DNA of 64,000 nucleotides, from contig JAECUM010012881.1 of NCBI GenBank assembly GCA_016617855.1, positions 26,502 through 90,501 of the forward strand, written 5' to 3'. Shown here piece by piece: positions 14,362 to 24,036 of the stretch. The position numbers and the translations under genes are program-made. A model generated the notes under the pieces. It made no database searches, was not told the DNA's origin, and saw nothing but the letters and a program-made list of their open reading frames with translations. Position 1 is the first letter of the stretch, and every line of letters starts with the position of its first letter. This DNA comes from Megalonaias nervosa. Lineage: Eukaryota > Mollusca > Bivalvia > Unionida > Unionidae.

Positions 14362-17300
14362 TTATTTCATTTATTGTACTTTCAGAAGTTAGTATTGTCT
14401 ATTCAGGTAAAATTAATTTTCCCTGTCTTGATAACTGCAAAAGTTAGTGTACTTTGGAGTAGTTTAAGCTCATTTCTTGAGCACATTGGAACTGCCATTC
14501 TAATTTGCTGTCTGCTTAAGGCAGCATGTTGTTTCCTTAATACCACATAATTTTATGTGGGGATTTCAGTTACAGTACATGAAAGTAACCTAGAGGTATG
14601 CCAACATTCTCTCCATTTTTGCTTGATGCAAATGGACACATCTATACCTTATGCCTATCCCACTTTCAGAGTACTTAATAACCCTAGGGCATGACCTAAT
14701 TGAAATGTGACTTTATATCATGAAAATGATGCAACAAATGAGTAAAGGGATATCCAAGATGTTGCTATAATTTACCTGAGCTTTTGAAAAATTATAAAGA
14801 TCTTTGTAGAATGAAACAAAAATATGGAGGTACCAGTGTCATAATCAGATTGCATATCAATGCATCATCAGAAATAGCCCAAAAGAGGTTTCCAGGATTG
14901 GTTTTATTGTATAAGGTAACCAGTAGCTTTAGTTTTGAAACTTGAGACATGCTGATTATTAGAATGCTATATTTACTAGGGGGAGGGGGTACACGGTAGG
15001 CCATTCCATGTGATTCCAAGGCAGAGGGGGATATTTTCTAACACATACCAATATACATGGTAGACCATTCCAAGGGGGGTGGGTATTTTCTATTACATGC
15101 AATTCAGATACAGCATAATTTGACAGAAATAAACAGTACAATACGTGGACAATGAATTCTACAATTTATTGTAGCTACCAGTATATTCTTAAGATTATAA
15201 TACATGAATCATGAATTAATGCATTATTGTTTTCAGAATAATTAAACACTGTTAAACTACTTGATTAGGCCACAAAAAATATCCTAGTTAAAGATCAAAC
15301 TGTTGTGTCATATTTGAAGGTGAACAGCATAATTGATCTGTTGATGGTTCCTTTCACTACTTTCATTGGTACTGAGTCTAGAAAAGATGTAGGTGTGCCA
15401 CTGTAGTGTGCAAGCATTTGATGTACCACTGTAGTGTACAAGTGTTTGATGTACCACTATAGTGTGCAAGCATTTTGGAGTACCACTGTAGTGTGCAAGC
15501 ATTTTGGTGTACCACTGTAGTGTGCAAACATTTTATCATTTTATCATAAATCTGCTCAGCTCTCAGACCAAGTTTCATCTCTTTCATTTTAGCATGAGTG
15601 TGAGGACTGGATCAATACAGCCAAGATTCTTACCTGTCAATTGATGGGTGAATCAATGGAAAAGTTGTTCCCTGAGGTTGCAGGGGTGGAAGGTGCTTCT
15701 CATCGCAGGGACATGAGGCGGCCAGGGACAATAGCTTATACTGACATGGAAAAACTGGAACAACCAGCCACACAGGAGGCGCAACCTGCTAAGGAAGCTG
15801 ATAAGGTGAGATATGGAAGATTCTGTAATTAGCTTGCAATAGTAATCTTGTTTTCTATCTGGCCATCTGTCAACAGTATGGTTTCCTCTAGATAACTTGG
15901 TTGGAATTTGTTGGATTTTAACAAGATTTAATATGAAGTTTTTAATTAATGAAAATACATAAAAAGTTAAATTTCCAACCTTCTGTGTCATCCTTTATAG
16001 GAGTTATAGTCCTAATTGCCTATCATTCCGAGCTTGTTTTCAGAGTTTAATGTTATCAGGATTGTTGAATTCCAACAAAATTTGACATGCATCTATCTTT
16101 ATATTGATGAGACTTGAATGAGTCAGATTTCTAACATTACACACGACATCTTTTACATGAGTTATGCCCCCTGATAATTTTGGCTTTGGTTTCCACAACA
16201 TGACATTACCAATATTTGTTGGATTTGTTGACTTTGTGTTGATGAGACCTTGCATGAATTTGATTTCCAGCATTCAACATTCAACATTACTGGAGTTATT
16301 ACCCCTAATTGTCTGCTGTCCTGACTTTTTTGTTTCACTAACATAATTTTATCAAGGATTGTTGATTGATTTCTGACAGATAAATTTAGCATGAGCAATT
16401 ACATGGATGAGACCTTAAATGAATCTCATTTCCAGAACTCCATGACATCATTTACAGCAGTTGTGCCCTGATTTCACATGCTCCTGGGCTTTGGTTTTCA
16501 TGACAACTTTACCAGCACATGTCAGATTTAAATTAATTGGAGCATGCCACTTCATGTACTTTACACTGATGAGATATTTGTAGGAGTATGGATTCCATCA
16601 TTCCACATCATCATTTACTGGGATTATAGCCCATCCTCTGAGTTTCTCCTAGATAACTTTGCTAAGGATTTTTGGATTTTATCAAATTTAAAATGTAGCT
16701 TTATATTGAATAAAATCTTTTTAAATAGTTTCATTTCTAATATTGCATGAAATAATTTACAAGAATTATATCTTATGTTTCTCATCCTCTTAACTTTGGC
16801 TCCTGCAGTGCAACTTTACTGATTCTTGATGGATTTTAAGCAAACATAGCATACACTTTTATATTGATGAGGCCTTGAAAGTGTTAATTACCAACATTGT
16901 ACATTACCCTTTTAGTAGAGTTATACCCCTTGATTGCACTGCAGCATAATTTTACTGCACGGTTGAATTTCATCCAAATGTATTAAGCACATTTATATTG
17001 ATGAGACCTCGAATGAATTGGACTTCCAGCCTTCCACATCATTTACAGGAGTTATAGCCCCTGAAGTGTTCATTATCCTAACTTTGGTTTCCCAACAAAA
17101 CTTAATTTATTTTGCACCATGTCAAGTGATTTGTAGTAAGTTGGGTGTCATTTGTTAAAATTAAATTTATTTTGCGTCAATTCTGCAACAAGTTTTGATA
17201 TATACTCATGTAAAATTTGATTCAAACTGTAAACAACAGAGACCTGATCTGCCATCACACAATGTGCTGGCAGATCTGTGTCTGTCATGTTTGTTGTACT

Positions 17301-20300
17301 GATTATTCCTAACAAACTGCAGACACCTAGGTGTGCTGTTGCATTATATAATGGCAGATCTGGGTCAACGTAATTTGAAGTTGGACTCAATATATAAACA
17401 AGTATGTATGGTAGTTCTTTTGGTAACCCTGTGCCAACTTAAGGTGGACATAGAACTAAGACAAAACTACAAATCTTAGATGAGCAGCTGCTGATCCTCT
17501 GCTTGAACTGAGGATCAAGTCTGGACTGCAGAGGTGTAGTACAAGTGCACTGTCACTGCATTATCCAGATAATTTGTAGTTGTTTACTAAATATTCCAAT
17601 TTAGCTTTTTTGTTTGAGGGGGTGACACTTTACAGAAATAAGAAATATCATTTTCCTGATAAATTGTACATTTTCAGGCAAGATAGTTATCTCAATGAAA
17701 ATGAACAAGTTAAAAACAACACTGATGTTGAGATGGTAAGCCATGTTAGAATCTATCAAACAATACAGGCTGTCTTGAAACCTGCATGCTTTTGGCCATC
17801 ACAATTTGGTATATTTTTTAATGCAGCCAAGATGTCATTCTTCATTTACAGTTCATGTTTTAATACTTTTTTATAAATATTTTCCAATTTCAGGATGAGA
17901 AGCCAGCTGTTGAGGTTCAGGAAACAAGAGTTGGACAAGAAAAAGCTGATGGGGAGTCAACTCAAAATGAGGACAAAAACCATAAAGAAAAAACAGTTAG
18001 TATAGAATGGTAGACAACGTTAGTGGCTGAAAGTTGTTACCCTTGGGTTACTTATTTTGGCCAAAATAAAAGAAGTGGGAAGGTGCCATTTTAGATCTTG
18101 TACCCTTTGCATGTTCCAAATAAATTTTAAACCCTGTTACAAACTATTTGAATAGAGTACCCCTTCAATGCAGACAGTACCACAAAAGAGACACAGTTTT
18201 CAAAGGAAATTAATTTGTATGCTGATACAGTGGTCCTCCTCTTGAGAGGCTACACCTTGTCAGAGATGACCACCCTGACAGACACCAAAATATTGTATAT
18301 TTATCCATACTCAGAGACCACAACCTTACTATACACCAAAATATTGTATTTTTATACTTACTCAGAGGTCACTGTCTTGCCAGCCACCAAAATACTGTAT
18401 TTTTGTCTGAACAATTTTAAAAAAAGAATTGAAGATATTTGTGATGTCCTCTGTCTGTCCATCAATCCATCAATCCTTCTGTTGGTCTGTCCATTTATCC
18501 ATCCATCAGTCCTTCCATTGTGCTTGTCCATCCATCCATCCAGCCATCCATCAGTCCTTCTGTTGGTCTGTCCATCCATCCTTCAATCCTTCCATTGTGT
18601 CTGTCCATCCATCAGTCCTTCTGTTGGTCTGTCCATCGATCCATCAATCCTTCCTTTGTGTCTGTCTATCCATCCATCCATCCATCCATCCATCAATCCT
18701 TCTGTTGGTCTGTCCATCCATCCATTAATCCTTCCATTGTGTATGTCTATCCATCCATCCATCAGTCCTTCCATTGTGTCTGTCCATCTATCCATCCATC
18801 AATCCTTCTGTTGGTATGTTCATCCATATATCAGTTCTTCCATTGGGTCTGTCAATCCATCCATCTATCAGTCCTTCTATTGTATCCATCCGTCCATCCA
18901 TCCATCCATCAATCCTTCCATTGTGTCCATCCATCCATCCATCCATCAGTCCTTCTGTTGGTCTGTCCATCCATCTTTCAATCCTTCCATTGTGTCTGTC
19001 CATCCATCAGTCCTTCTGTTGGTCTGTCCATCCATCCATCAATCCTTACTTTGTATCTGTCTATCCATCCATCCATCCATCCATCAATCCTTCTGTTGGT
19101 CTGTCCATCCATCCATTAATCCTTCCATTGTGTCTGTCTATCCATCCATCAATCCTTCCATCATGTCTGTCCATCTATCCATCCATCAGTCCTTCTGTTG
19201 GTCTGTTTATCCATCTATCAGTCCTTCCATTGTGTCTGTCAGTCCATCCATCTATCAGTCCTTCCATTGTATCCATCCATCCATCCATCAATCCTTTTGT
19301 TGGTCTGTCCATCCTTCCATCAATCCATTGTGTCTGTCCATCCATCCGACCATCAGTCCTTCCATTGTGTCTGTCCATCCATCTATCCATCAATTCTTCT
19401 GTTGGTCTGTCCATCCATGCATCAATCCTTCCTTTGTGTCTGTCCATCCATCCATACATCAGTCCTTCTGTTGGTCTGCCTTTCCTTCCATTAGTCCTTC
19501 CATTGTGTCTGTCCATCCATCCATCCATCCATCAATCCTTCTGTTGGAATGTCAATCCATCCATCAGTCCTTCCATTGTGTCTGTCCATCTATCCATCCA
19601 TCAATCCTTCTGTTGGTCTGTCCATCCATCCATCAGTCTTTCCATTGTGTCTGTCCATCCATACATCCATCCATCAGTCCTTCCATTGTGTCTTTCCATC
19701 CATCCATCTATCTATCAGTCCTTCCATTGTATCTGTCCATCCATCCATCCATCAATCCTTCTGTTGGTTTGTCCATCCATCCATCAGTCCTTCCATTGTG
19801 TCTGTCCATTCATCCATCCATCAATCCTTCTGTTGGCCTGTCAATCCATCCATCCATCCATCAGTCCTTCCATTGTGTCTGTCCATCTATCCATCCATCA
19901 ATTCTTCTGTTTGTCTGTCCCTCCATCCATCAGTCCTTCCATTGTGTCTTTCCATCCATCCATCCATCTATCAGCCCTTCCATTGTATCTGTCCATCCAT
20001 TGATCCATCAGTCCTTCCATTGTGTCCATCCAACCATCCATCCATCAGTCCTTCCATTGTGTCTGTCCATCCATCCATACATCAGTCCTTCCATCAGTCC
20101 TTCCATTGTGTCTTTCCATCCATCCAGCCATCAATCCTTCTGTTGGTCTGTCCATCTATCCATCAATCCTTCCATTGTGTCTGTCCATCTATCCATCAGT
20201 CCATCCATTGTGTCTCTCCATCCATCCATCAAATCCCTCTGTTTGTCTGTCCTTTCATCCCTCAGTCCTTCTGTTGTGTCTGTCTATCCATCGATCCATC

Positions 20301-23300
20301 AATCCTTCTGTTGTGTCTGTCCATCCTGCCATCAATACTTACATTTTGTCTGTCCATTCATCCATCAATCCTTCTGTTGTTTTGTCCATCCATCAATCCT
20401 ACCATTGTGTCTGTCCATCCATCCATCCATCCAATGGTCTGTCCATCCATTTGTCCATTACTGCAACTCTGCTTCTACTGCTGGGTCAAAATTCACAAAA
20501 CTTTATACTTGGATTGCCCCTAATGTGACTGTCTGCAAGAGGGATATCATCACTTGCTCCAGGAACAGGGATCCTTAAGAGGGTGTCAGAGTTCAAATGT
20601 ACAATAACTTAATTGCAGTGATGCTTCAAATATTTTCTAACTACAAAGCTTTATATTTGCTGCCAGTGCAGCACAACATATCATATATGGGATGGGTTTT
20701 GTGTAATAATTCCCAGGTCACTATTGGGGTGGGGTTGGGGGTGAATAATATGCATTAAAAAGCATGGGGATTTTAGTGTACTTTCCATTGTGTCCCTTTC
20801 AAGAGATCCGGTTTACAAATGCAAGCTTTTGGTTTAGAAGTGTTGGCCTCAAAAATGGGAACCACTTCATCTAAAATCTCAAACATTTGTCTCCTTCTTG
20901 TGTTGAAAAACAGATTTGCCCAAAAATATGTTTTATTTTCAAAATTGGTACACTATGCTTAATGATGAAAAAGGATCCTTGTTTAGAATTTTGATTTGGA
21001 AACCTTCTCCCATTTTGACGTGTCTAGGAAATTTAAAGTGATAGTACACATACTAACTACACTCCACCACTATACATATTACATATGGTGCACAGTCTAT
21101 ATGGCATACAGTCTGTATTGCTCAAAGTCTGATACATAGGCATACAGAATTCTCTGCTTGGCAGCCCTGTCTAAAAGAAAGAGTGCCTAGGGCCTATGAA
21201 GGTCTTAAAACGGCCCTGTCTGTATACACAATAATTGTTTAATAATAAAATAATAAGTACAGGTTGATTTATTTATCTCAGCATTTCATATTTAATAATG
21301 GAGTCAGCTGGAGATTCTGGTGGCCTCAAAGACCCTTGATATGGCTGTAGTCTTATTCTAATTCAAATACGTCACATCATACATCACAACCACATTGAAT
21401 CATACACAAACAAATGTACATAATGTCATTTTACCTAGTTTGCCAGTTTAAACACAATGGATAGGTCCTATTGATTTGTAAAACACTAGAAAGGCTATAT
21501 GAATTAAACATTTGTTAACACAAAAATAACGTTGTCAACACAGTCAACAAATGCAATCCGAAAATGAGAATCTGAAAGTTCTTGTTCATACTTAAAATAG
21601 CTCCTGAGTGTATGACTGCAGTAATGGAAGGCTACAACATTGTTTATCTTACTGTACCCTCCTACAAAAACTCCCTATGACATACACTATGTCCAATCAA
21701 GTCCGAACTACTGCTAGTAGTAGTAGTCTAGTACCGTATAGTCTCAGTATAGTCAACTGTAAAACATCATATTAAGTTGAAACTTACTGCACTCATTTTT
21801 TCTATTTTTCCTGGTTGGGCTGGGCCCCCAAGATGGTCAGACCCCAGAGCACAGCTGTACCTGCTACCACAGCAGTTATGCCACTGGATGTATGTTGCCA
21901 TTATCTAGGACAAACTCAATAGGTTATCCAATGTCTAGCAACTTGATGTATATATTACATACGGCAAACTGGATAGGTTATCCACTGATCAACTGTCCAA
22001 CTGCTGACTAACTCAAACAGGTGGCAACTAGGTAAACACCAACACCTCAGTGGGCGATTAGACTGGTTGGCAAGCTTATAGAAGGCCTGTTATATAAGAT
22101 TTACTTGACTGATTTCTACCACACTTGGGTGAGAGAAAAATTCAGCTGTAGTGACTCAGTGATGAGGTGTGCAGGGTTTATATTTAATCCAAATATGGCT
22201 AGGTTGGTCATTGTGATAAACATCTTGTTCTGACACTTTACAATATTTGCTTTAGAAATATACAACTTTCTGTCAGTTGATGTGCTCAATTGTTAAAACA
22301 TTTTTGCTTCAGGAGGAAACAGAGGGGACTGACGACATGATGGAGGAGCTTGAGGTGATAGGCGGGGATGAGAACACACATCATCATAAACTGGAGCAGC
22401 GTCCTAGTCAGCCATTTGAGAGTGTCATACCCCCAGTTCCAGGCCCACCTGGAGTAGCCCTTCATAAAGTCAGTCCCACCACTGACACCCCTGACACAGA
22501 GAAAGCATTTGAGGCCCTTGCTGCAGTGAAGGCTCTACAAGATCAGTTACTGTAGGTTCTTAAAATTGGATTTCATGTATATTGTGGGAATTAAGTTCTG
22601 ACTGCTTATAATGTGGTATTTTGTATACATAACATTTCAGTAAGCATTACATTTTTGAAAACTTGATGAGGAAGCTATATTGACTACAGTATATTTTGGC
22701 AGATATAATCAAGTATATACAATACTACTTACAGTTTTATCCTGCTAATATAATGAAATGACTGTATTTGTGAAATATTGTATGATACTAAAATTATTAT
22801 GATATATACAGTATATACTCATGTTGGATACAGTTGTAAACTGTGTACACCCATATCTGACATTACATAATGCACCAAAAGATCTTGGACTCTACAGTTT
22901 GTTTGGACTCATAAGTAGAACAAATGACAGTGACCCTGATCTGCCAGTGATCATTTGATGTTAGTTCAAGGTACTTGGACCCAACTTACATTTGAATATA
23001 TATGGTAGTATTGTGGTGCTGGTTGTCTTAGGACACTGGATAAGTAACTACTGTCTTTTGCACCTGCTGGCACTGAGATCAGTTGTGAAACTACAGAGAG
23101 TATTTAACTGCTATGGTATCTGATGTTTAACTGCAATAGTATCCAATGTTTAACTGCTATAGTATCCAATGTCTAACTACTGTAGTATCCAATTTTTTCT
23201 GATATGGTAACCAATGTTTAACTGCTATGGTAGCTGATGTTTAACTGCTATAGTATCCAATGTTTCACTGCTATGGTAACCAGCATTTAACTGCTATGGT

Positions 23301-24036
23301 ATCTGATGTTTAACTGCTATGTTATCTGAGCCCCATTTAAGACTTCTTAAGCCTAGATGTGATTTCTATGATCAGCAAGAATTCACCTGTAACTCAGTTG
23401 GAGGAAGTGTCACTTGACTGATGTTTCTCTAAACAAAACATGGAACAGATTTTTATAAGATTTTGTGGGATTATTGTAAGTGATTTTATTTCAAATTTTT
23501 ATGTTCACACAGGTCCAAAATTGAGTCAGGATAACAGCCTTGTATAAGAAGATTAAGGACATGAATGGTGTTTTTACTGATGCAAGTGTCTGTATTACAA
23601 GCTCTGCTGACGTGTGAAACTAAATTTATGAGATTAAATATGATCATTAACTTTCTTATATCATCTACTATTATCCTCAGATTTATTTTCTTTCTTTAGA
23701 GCCACAGAGCAGAGAGCTCAAAGTCATGAGGAGCAGGCTGCCCAACTAGATGCTGAGCTGGCACTGACTCAGCAAAAACTCAGAGCAGCTGAGAAGAGAA
23801 TTGCTGAGATGGAACAACAGTTAAGGCAGGAAAATGATGGAGAGGATGTAAAACACGAACCTGACAGTCCATCTCAGTCTTCATCCAAGACACGTGTGCA
23901 AGGACCATCCCAGGGGCAAAGTAGTGGTGCCCCACCCACCTCAGCCAAGGGAGGAAAAGAAGTGGATAAAAAGAGACCAGAGTCTCAGGCTTCTAAAGCT
24001 AGTTCTAAGGGATCAGGCAAGGGGAAGAGGAAATAG
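523..24036 (+). CDS. Multi-exon gene, 3' part; helical protein with coiled coil and basic tail (AXDND1-like?)
   Basis: Eight exons join in phase: 523-616, 2550-2740, 11731-11827, 13372-13458, 15593-15805, 17894-17995, 22313-22551 and 23700-24036, ending in TAG. A ninth, 17678-17735, does not fit the phase. The 5' end is missing or unresolved at the left window edge. The product starts with an amphipathic helical region ([35 protein letters not shown]), continues with acidic, charged stretches, then a proline-rich linker ([15 protein letters not shown]), a coiled coil in the last exon (about 40 residues from [15 protein letters not shown] to EMEQQLRQ) and a Ser/Lys-rich tail ending GSGKGKRK. 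I do not recognise it securely. The order helices, acidic linker, coiled coil, and the W/L pattern recall the C-terminal half of axonemal dynein light chain domain-containing protein 1; that is inference from memory. Exon structure is much surer than identity. It converges on the ZER1-like gene. Confidence 0.7.
993..1112. repeat. 33-bp tandem repeat, about 3.6 copies
   Basis: Units built on AGACTCTAAGCAAAAAGATC followed by AGGACTTTTA or a variant. It lies in the intron after 616. Confidence 0.8.
1810..2330. repeat. Degenerate tandem repeat of about 80-90 bp (CCTCATTATAATGCAGTCCA)
   Basis: Five to six units share the phrases CCCTCATTATAA, CAGTCCATGGGA and TATAGTGAGACTGCCTTATA. Short open frames inside it are artefacts of the repeat. 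A related phrase recurs near 12100-12240. Confidence 0.75.
2491..2546. repeat. (AAT)n followed by (ATT)n at a splice acceptor
   Basis: About nine AAT units (2491-2517) are followed directly by about ten ATT units (2518-2546), forming a self-complementary microsatellite. The following CAG at 2547-2549 is the acceptor of the exon at 2550, so the repeat takes the place of the usual pyrimidine tract. Confidence 0.95.
2550..2740 (+). CDS. Exon of left gene ([22 protein letters not shown]...)
   Basis: Acceptor CAG at 2547-2549, donor CT|GTAAGT at 2741. Length 191 nt: 63 codons plus two bases. It reads [19 protein letters not shown] and runs to [14 protein letters not shown], clearly helical. The two spare bases (CT) are completed by the first base of the exon at 11731, giving Leu, after a 9-kb intron. 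Confidence 0.85.
2930..4400. repeat. Diverged tandem repeat of about 145 bp
   Basis: Phrases GATCTTGCATCTGATTGGCT, TTACCACTCTGGAGG, TTTCTGATCTGATTTTGATC recur near 2998, 3735, 3879, 4023, 4171 and 4292. The copies are clearly diverged. Part of the first unit is separated by 600 bases of other sequence. Confidence 0.75.
4960..4973. repeat. Target-site duplication, left copy
   Basis: TCAAATTGCATTTT, identical to 5302-5315, flanks the SINE between them. Confidence 0.85.
4974..5301 (-). mobile_element. tRNA-derived SINE, minus orientation, with perfect target duplication
   Basis: On the minus strand the element starts with a tRNA-like head: A-box-like GGTGGCCTAGTGG (plus 5282-5294) and B-box GGGTTTGAACCC (palindromic, plus 5238-5249). 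A body of about 200 bp follows, then a tail of AAATC-type repeats (plus GATTT units, 4975-5000). It is flanked by a perfect 14-bp duplication. A second copy lies at 54796-55098. It sits in an intron of the left gene. Confidence 0.88.
5302..5315. repeat. Target-site duplication, right copy
   Basis: TCAAATTGCATTTT, identical to 4960-4973. Confidence 0.85.
5433..5575. repeat. About 60-bp tandem repeat, 2-3 copies
   Basis: The phrases CTGTATTATGTACATTG and ATACTTTGTATGAATA recur with small changes. Confidence 0.6.
5998..6245. repeat. Tandem repeat with AAGCAGTCAAATGCAGGTTA units
   Basis: Units of roughly 30 bp (CAGTCAAATGCAGGTTAT plus spacer) group into a higher-order period of about 92 bp, for example 6010-6101 against 6102-6193. 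Confidence 0.85.
6246..7369. other. Intron sequence, nothing recognised
   Basis: AT-rich sequence. The overlapping open frames at 6834-7068 on both strands have no protein-like composition or splice context. No repeat structure stands out. Confidence 0.5.
7370..7625 (-). repeat. Dispersed repeat, inverted relative to the array at 33360-34800
   Basis: The reverse complement shares GATGTCAGATCAGC, AAGATGGCCACTGTGG, GAGTAGCAGTAAGATTTT and GGTGAAAACCCAATGA with the array at 33360-34800. Two partial units are visible. Confidence 0.65.
7626..10329. other. Long intron stretch without recognised features
   Basis: AT-rich, with only weak local repeats (GATTATCCAGGATCAGCC twice near 8595-8640). A segment at 8303 (CTACAG followed by GAGTTGGAAAGGACGAGCTG) looked like an exon but does not fit the phase. 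Confidence 0.5.
10330..11530. repeat. Tandem repeat of about 60 bp with a nested 21-bp array
   Basis: Units carry TTGAGGTAAAATAGGGCCTA and TAAGAATATACAGTATTTGT. In the middle, 10910-11158, a 21-bp unit (TTCATATGAAAGTAAAATAT plus A) is repeated about 12 times and is open in several frames on both strands, which explains the long ORFs there. The units are AT-rich and not protein coding by any other sign. Confidence 0.9.
11731..11827 (+). CDS. Exon of left gene (acidic, ...[18 protein letters not shown])
   Basis: Acceptor TATATTCTAG ends at 11730; donor TTG|GTATTT at 11828. Length 97 nt: one base plus 32 codons, which exactly bridges the phases of the exons at 2550 and 13372. It encodes [19 protein letters not shown] and then [12 protein letters not shown], a charged helical stretch. 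An 18-bp tandem array starts about 5 bp after its donor. Confidence 0.75.
11833..12029. repeat. 18-bp tandem repeat (GGATATAATTAGACTATG)
   Basis: About ten copies, nearly regular, starting about 5 bp after the donor of the exon ending at 11827. Confidence 0.92.
12350..13340. repeat. About 64-bp tandem array (GTACACTGTTTGGTCTAACA...)
   Basis: About 15 copies carrying CAGATCTGTGTACACTGTTT, GGTCTAACAGTGAAGACCTT and AACACATTATGCCA. The core resembles the inside of the dispersed palindromic element found at 17196, 22800, 24895, 25615, 30045 and 61475, so the array probably grew from one such copy. Confidence 0.9.
13372..13458 (+). CDS. Probable exon of left gene ([14 protein letters not shown]...)
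   Basis: A T-rich acceptor (TTTTTTTGTCCAG, ending 13371) precedes an open frame [19 protein letters not shown] followed by [10 protein letters not shown]. It starts at phase 0, as required by the exon at 11731. The donor chosen, TAT|GTGGAA at 13459, is weak but returns the frame to phase 0 for the exon at 15593. The frame stays open to a TGA about 25 bases further on, so the 3' edge is uncertain. Confidence 0.6.
14157..14445 (+). repeat. Dispersed repeat, first of two copies, interrupted by (TA)n(GA)n
   Basis: It matches the reverse complement of 39855-40130: CAGCTCGGCCTTGTTTCAGA, TGTGCATATCTCAAAAGGCT, CTTTCAGAAGTTAGTATTG and GGTAAAATTAATTTTCCC all have close counterparts there. A (TA)n run at about 14282-14310 and a (GA)n run at about 14311-14359 lie between the two halves. 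Confidence 0.75.
14282..14359. repeat. Microsatellite (TA)n then (GA)n
   Basis: About 14 TA units followed by about 24 GA units. Confidence 0.97.
15385..15540. repeat. 29-bp tandem repeat upstream of the exon at 15593
   Basis: Five to six copies of GTACCACTGTAGTGTGCAAG followed by CATTTTGGT, ending about 50 bp before the splice acceptor. Confidence 0.9.
15593..15805 (+). CDS. Exon of left gene ([21 protein letters not shown]...)
   Basis: Acceptor CTTTCATTTTAG ends at 15592; donor AAG|GTGAGA at 15806. Length 213 nt, exactly 71 codons, phase 0 on both sides. It encodes [20 protein letters not shown], then a polar region rich in Glu, Ala and Pro ending in PAKEADK. The first 30 residues look like a folded helix and the rest like a linker. 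Confidence 0.85.
15850..17110. repeat. Diverged tandem repeat of about 130-165 bp
   Basis: The phrase GGAGTTATAGCCCCTGATTG recurs near 16003, 16159, 16292, 16457, 16620, 16759, 16919 and 17048, with shared TATATTGATGAGACCTTGAA and TTCCAGCATTCCACATCAT between. Eight diverged units. Confidence 0.85.
17196..17400. repeat. Palindromic dispersed element, copy 1
   Basis: Ends TATATACTCATG...TTTGATTCAAACTG and TTTGAAGTTGGACTCAATAT are roughly inverted. The inside has ACCTGATCTGCCATCACACA, GTGCTGGCAGATCTGTGTCT and GGCAGATCTGGGTCAACG. About 200 bp, resembling a MITE. Confidence 0.65.
17678..17735 (+). CDS. Doubtful small exon of left gene
   Basis: A good acceptor (CATTTTCAG ending 17677) and donor (ATG|GTAAGC at 17736) enclose 58 nt reading [19 protein letters not shown], acidic like its neighbours. 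It leaves at phase 0, right for the exon at 17894, but enters needing two carried bases, whereas the exon ending at 15805 carries none. Either a small exon between them was missed, or this is not used; 15805 joins 17894 cleanly without it. Confidence 0.35.
17894..17995 (+). CDS. Exon of left gene ([20 protein letters not shown]...)
   Basis: Acceptor CCAATTTCAG ends at 17893; donor ACA|GTTAGT at 17996. Length 102 nt, exactly 34 codons at phase 0. The sequence [20 protein letters not shown] and what follows is acidic and probably disordered, consistent with a linker. Confidence 0.75.
18440..20455. repeat. 2-kb (CCAT)-rich composite minisatellite with a 787-codon open frame
   Basis: (CCAT)n runs alternate with two linkers, CAGTCCTTCTGTTGGTCTGT and CAGTCCTTCCATTGTGTCTG. 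The frame starting at 18215 stays open for 787 codons, and two other plus frames are also long, because the units carry few stop triplets. The predicted peptide is a monotonous [18 protein letters not shown] repeat and lies in an intron of the left gene, so it is not annotated as a gene. Confidence 0.95.
20456..22312. other. Intron, no clear feature
   Basis: Unique-looking AT-rich sequence. Short GC-richer patches (21140-21220 with GGCAGCCCTG...CGGCCCTG, and 21810-21890) could be remains of a mobile element, but I cannot define ends. Confidence 0.45.
22313..22551 (+). CDS. Exon of left gene (acidic and proline-rich linker)
   Basis: Acceptor TTTTTGCTTCAG ends at 22312; donor CT|GTAGGT at 22552. 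Length 239 nt: 79 codons plus two bases. It reads [20 protein letters not shown], a HHH stretch, [20 protein letters not shown] and [16 protein letters not shown]. The two spare bases CT join the A of the next exon to give Leu. Confidence 0.85.
22800..22995. repeat. Palindromic dispersed element, copy 2
   Basis: ATATACTCATGTTGGATACA at the left and GGACCCAACTTACATTTGAA at the right are diverged inverted ends. Inside are CATTACATAATGCACCAAAA and ACCCTGATCTGCCAGTGATC. Confidence 0.55.
23105..23335. repeat. 23-bp tandem repeat (TTTAACTGCTATGGTATCTG...)
   Basis: About ten units, slightly diverged, in the last intron of the left gene. Confidence 0.9.
23700..24036 (+). CDS. Last exon of left gene: coiled coil and basic C-terminus
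   Basis: Acceptor TTTCTTTCTTTAG ends at 23699. One carried base, 111 codons and a TAG at 24034-24036. It starts [20 protein letters not shown] with heptad-like spacing through [14 protein letters not shown], then a Ser/Gln/Pro-rich region, and ends in a Lys/Ser-rich tail ([13 protein letters not shown]). No further open frame follows in phase. Confidence 0.88.

Noticed and set aside
18440..20455. CRISPR-like array
   Set aside because: Units are contiguous simple-sequence derivatives without unique spacers, in a eukaryotic intron.
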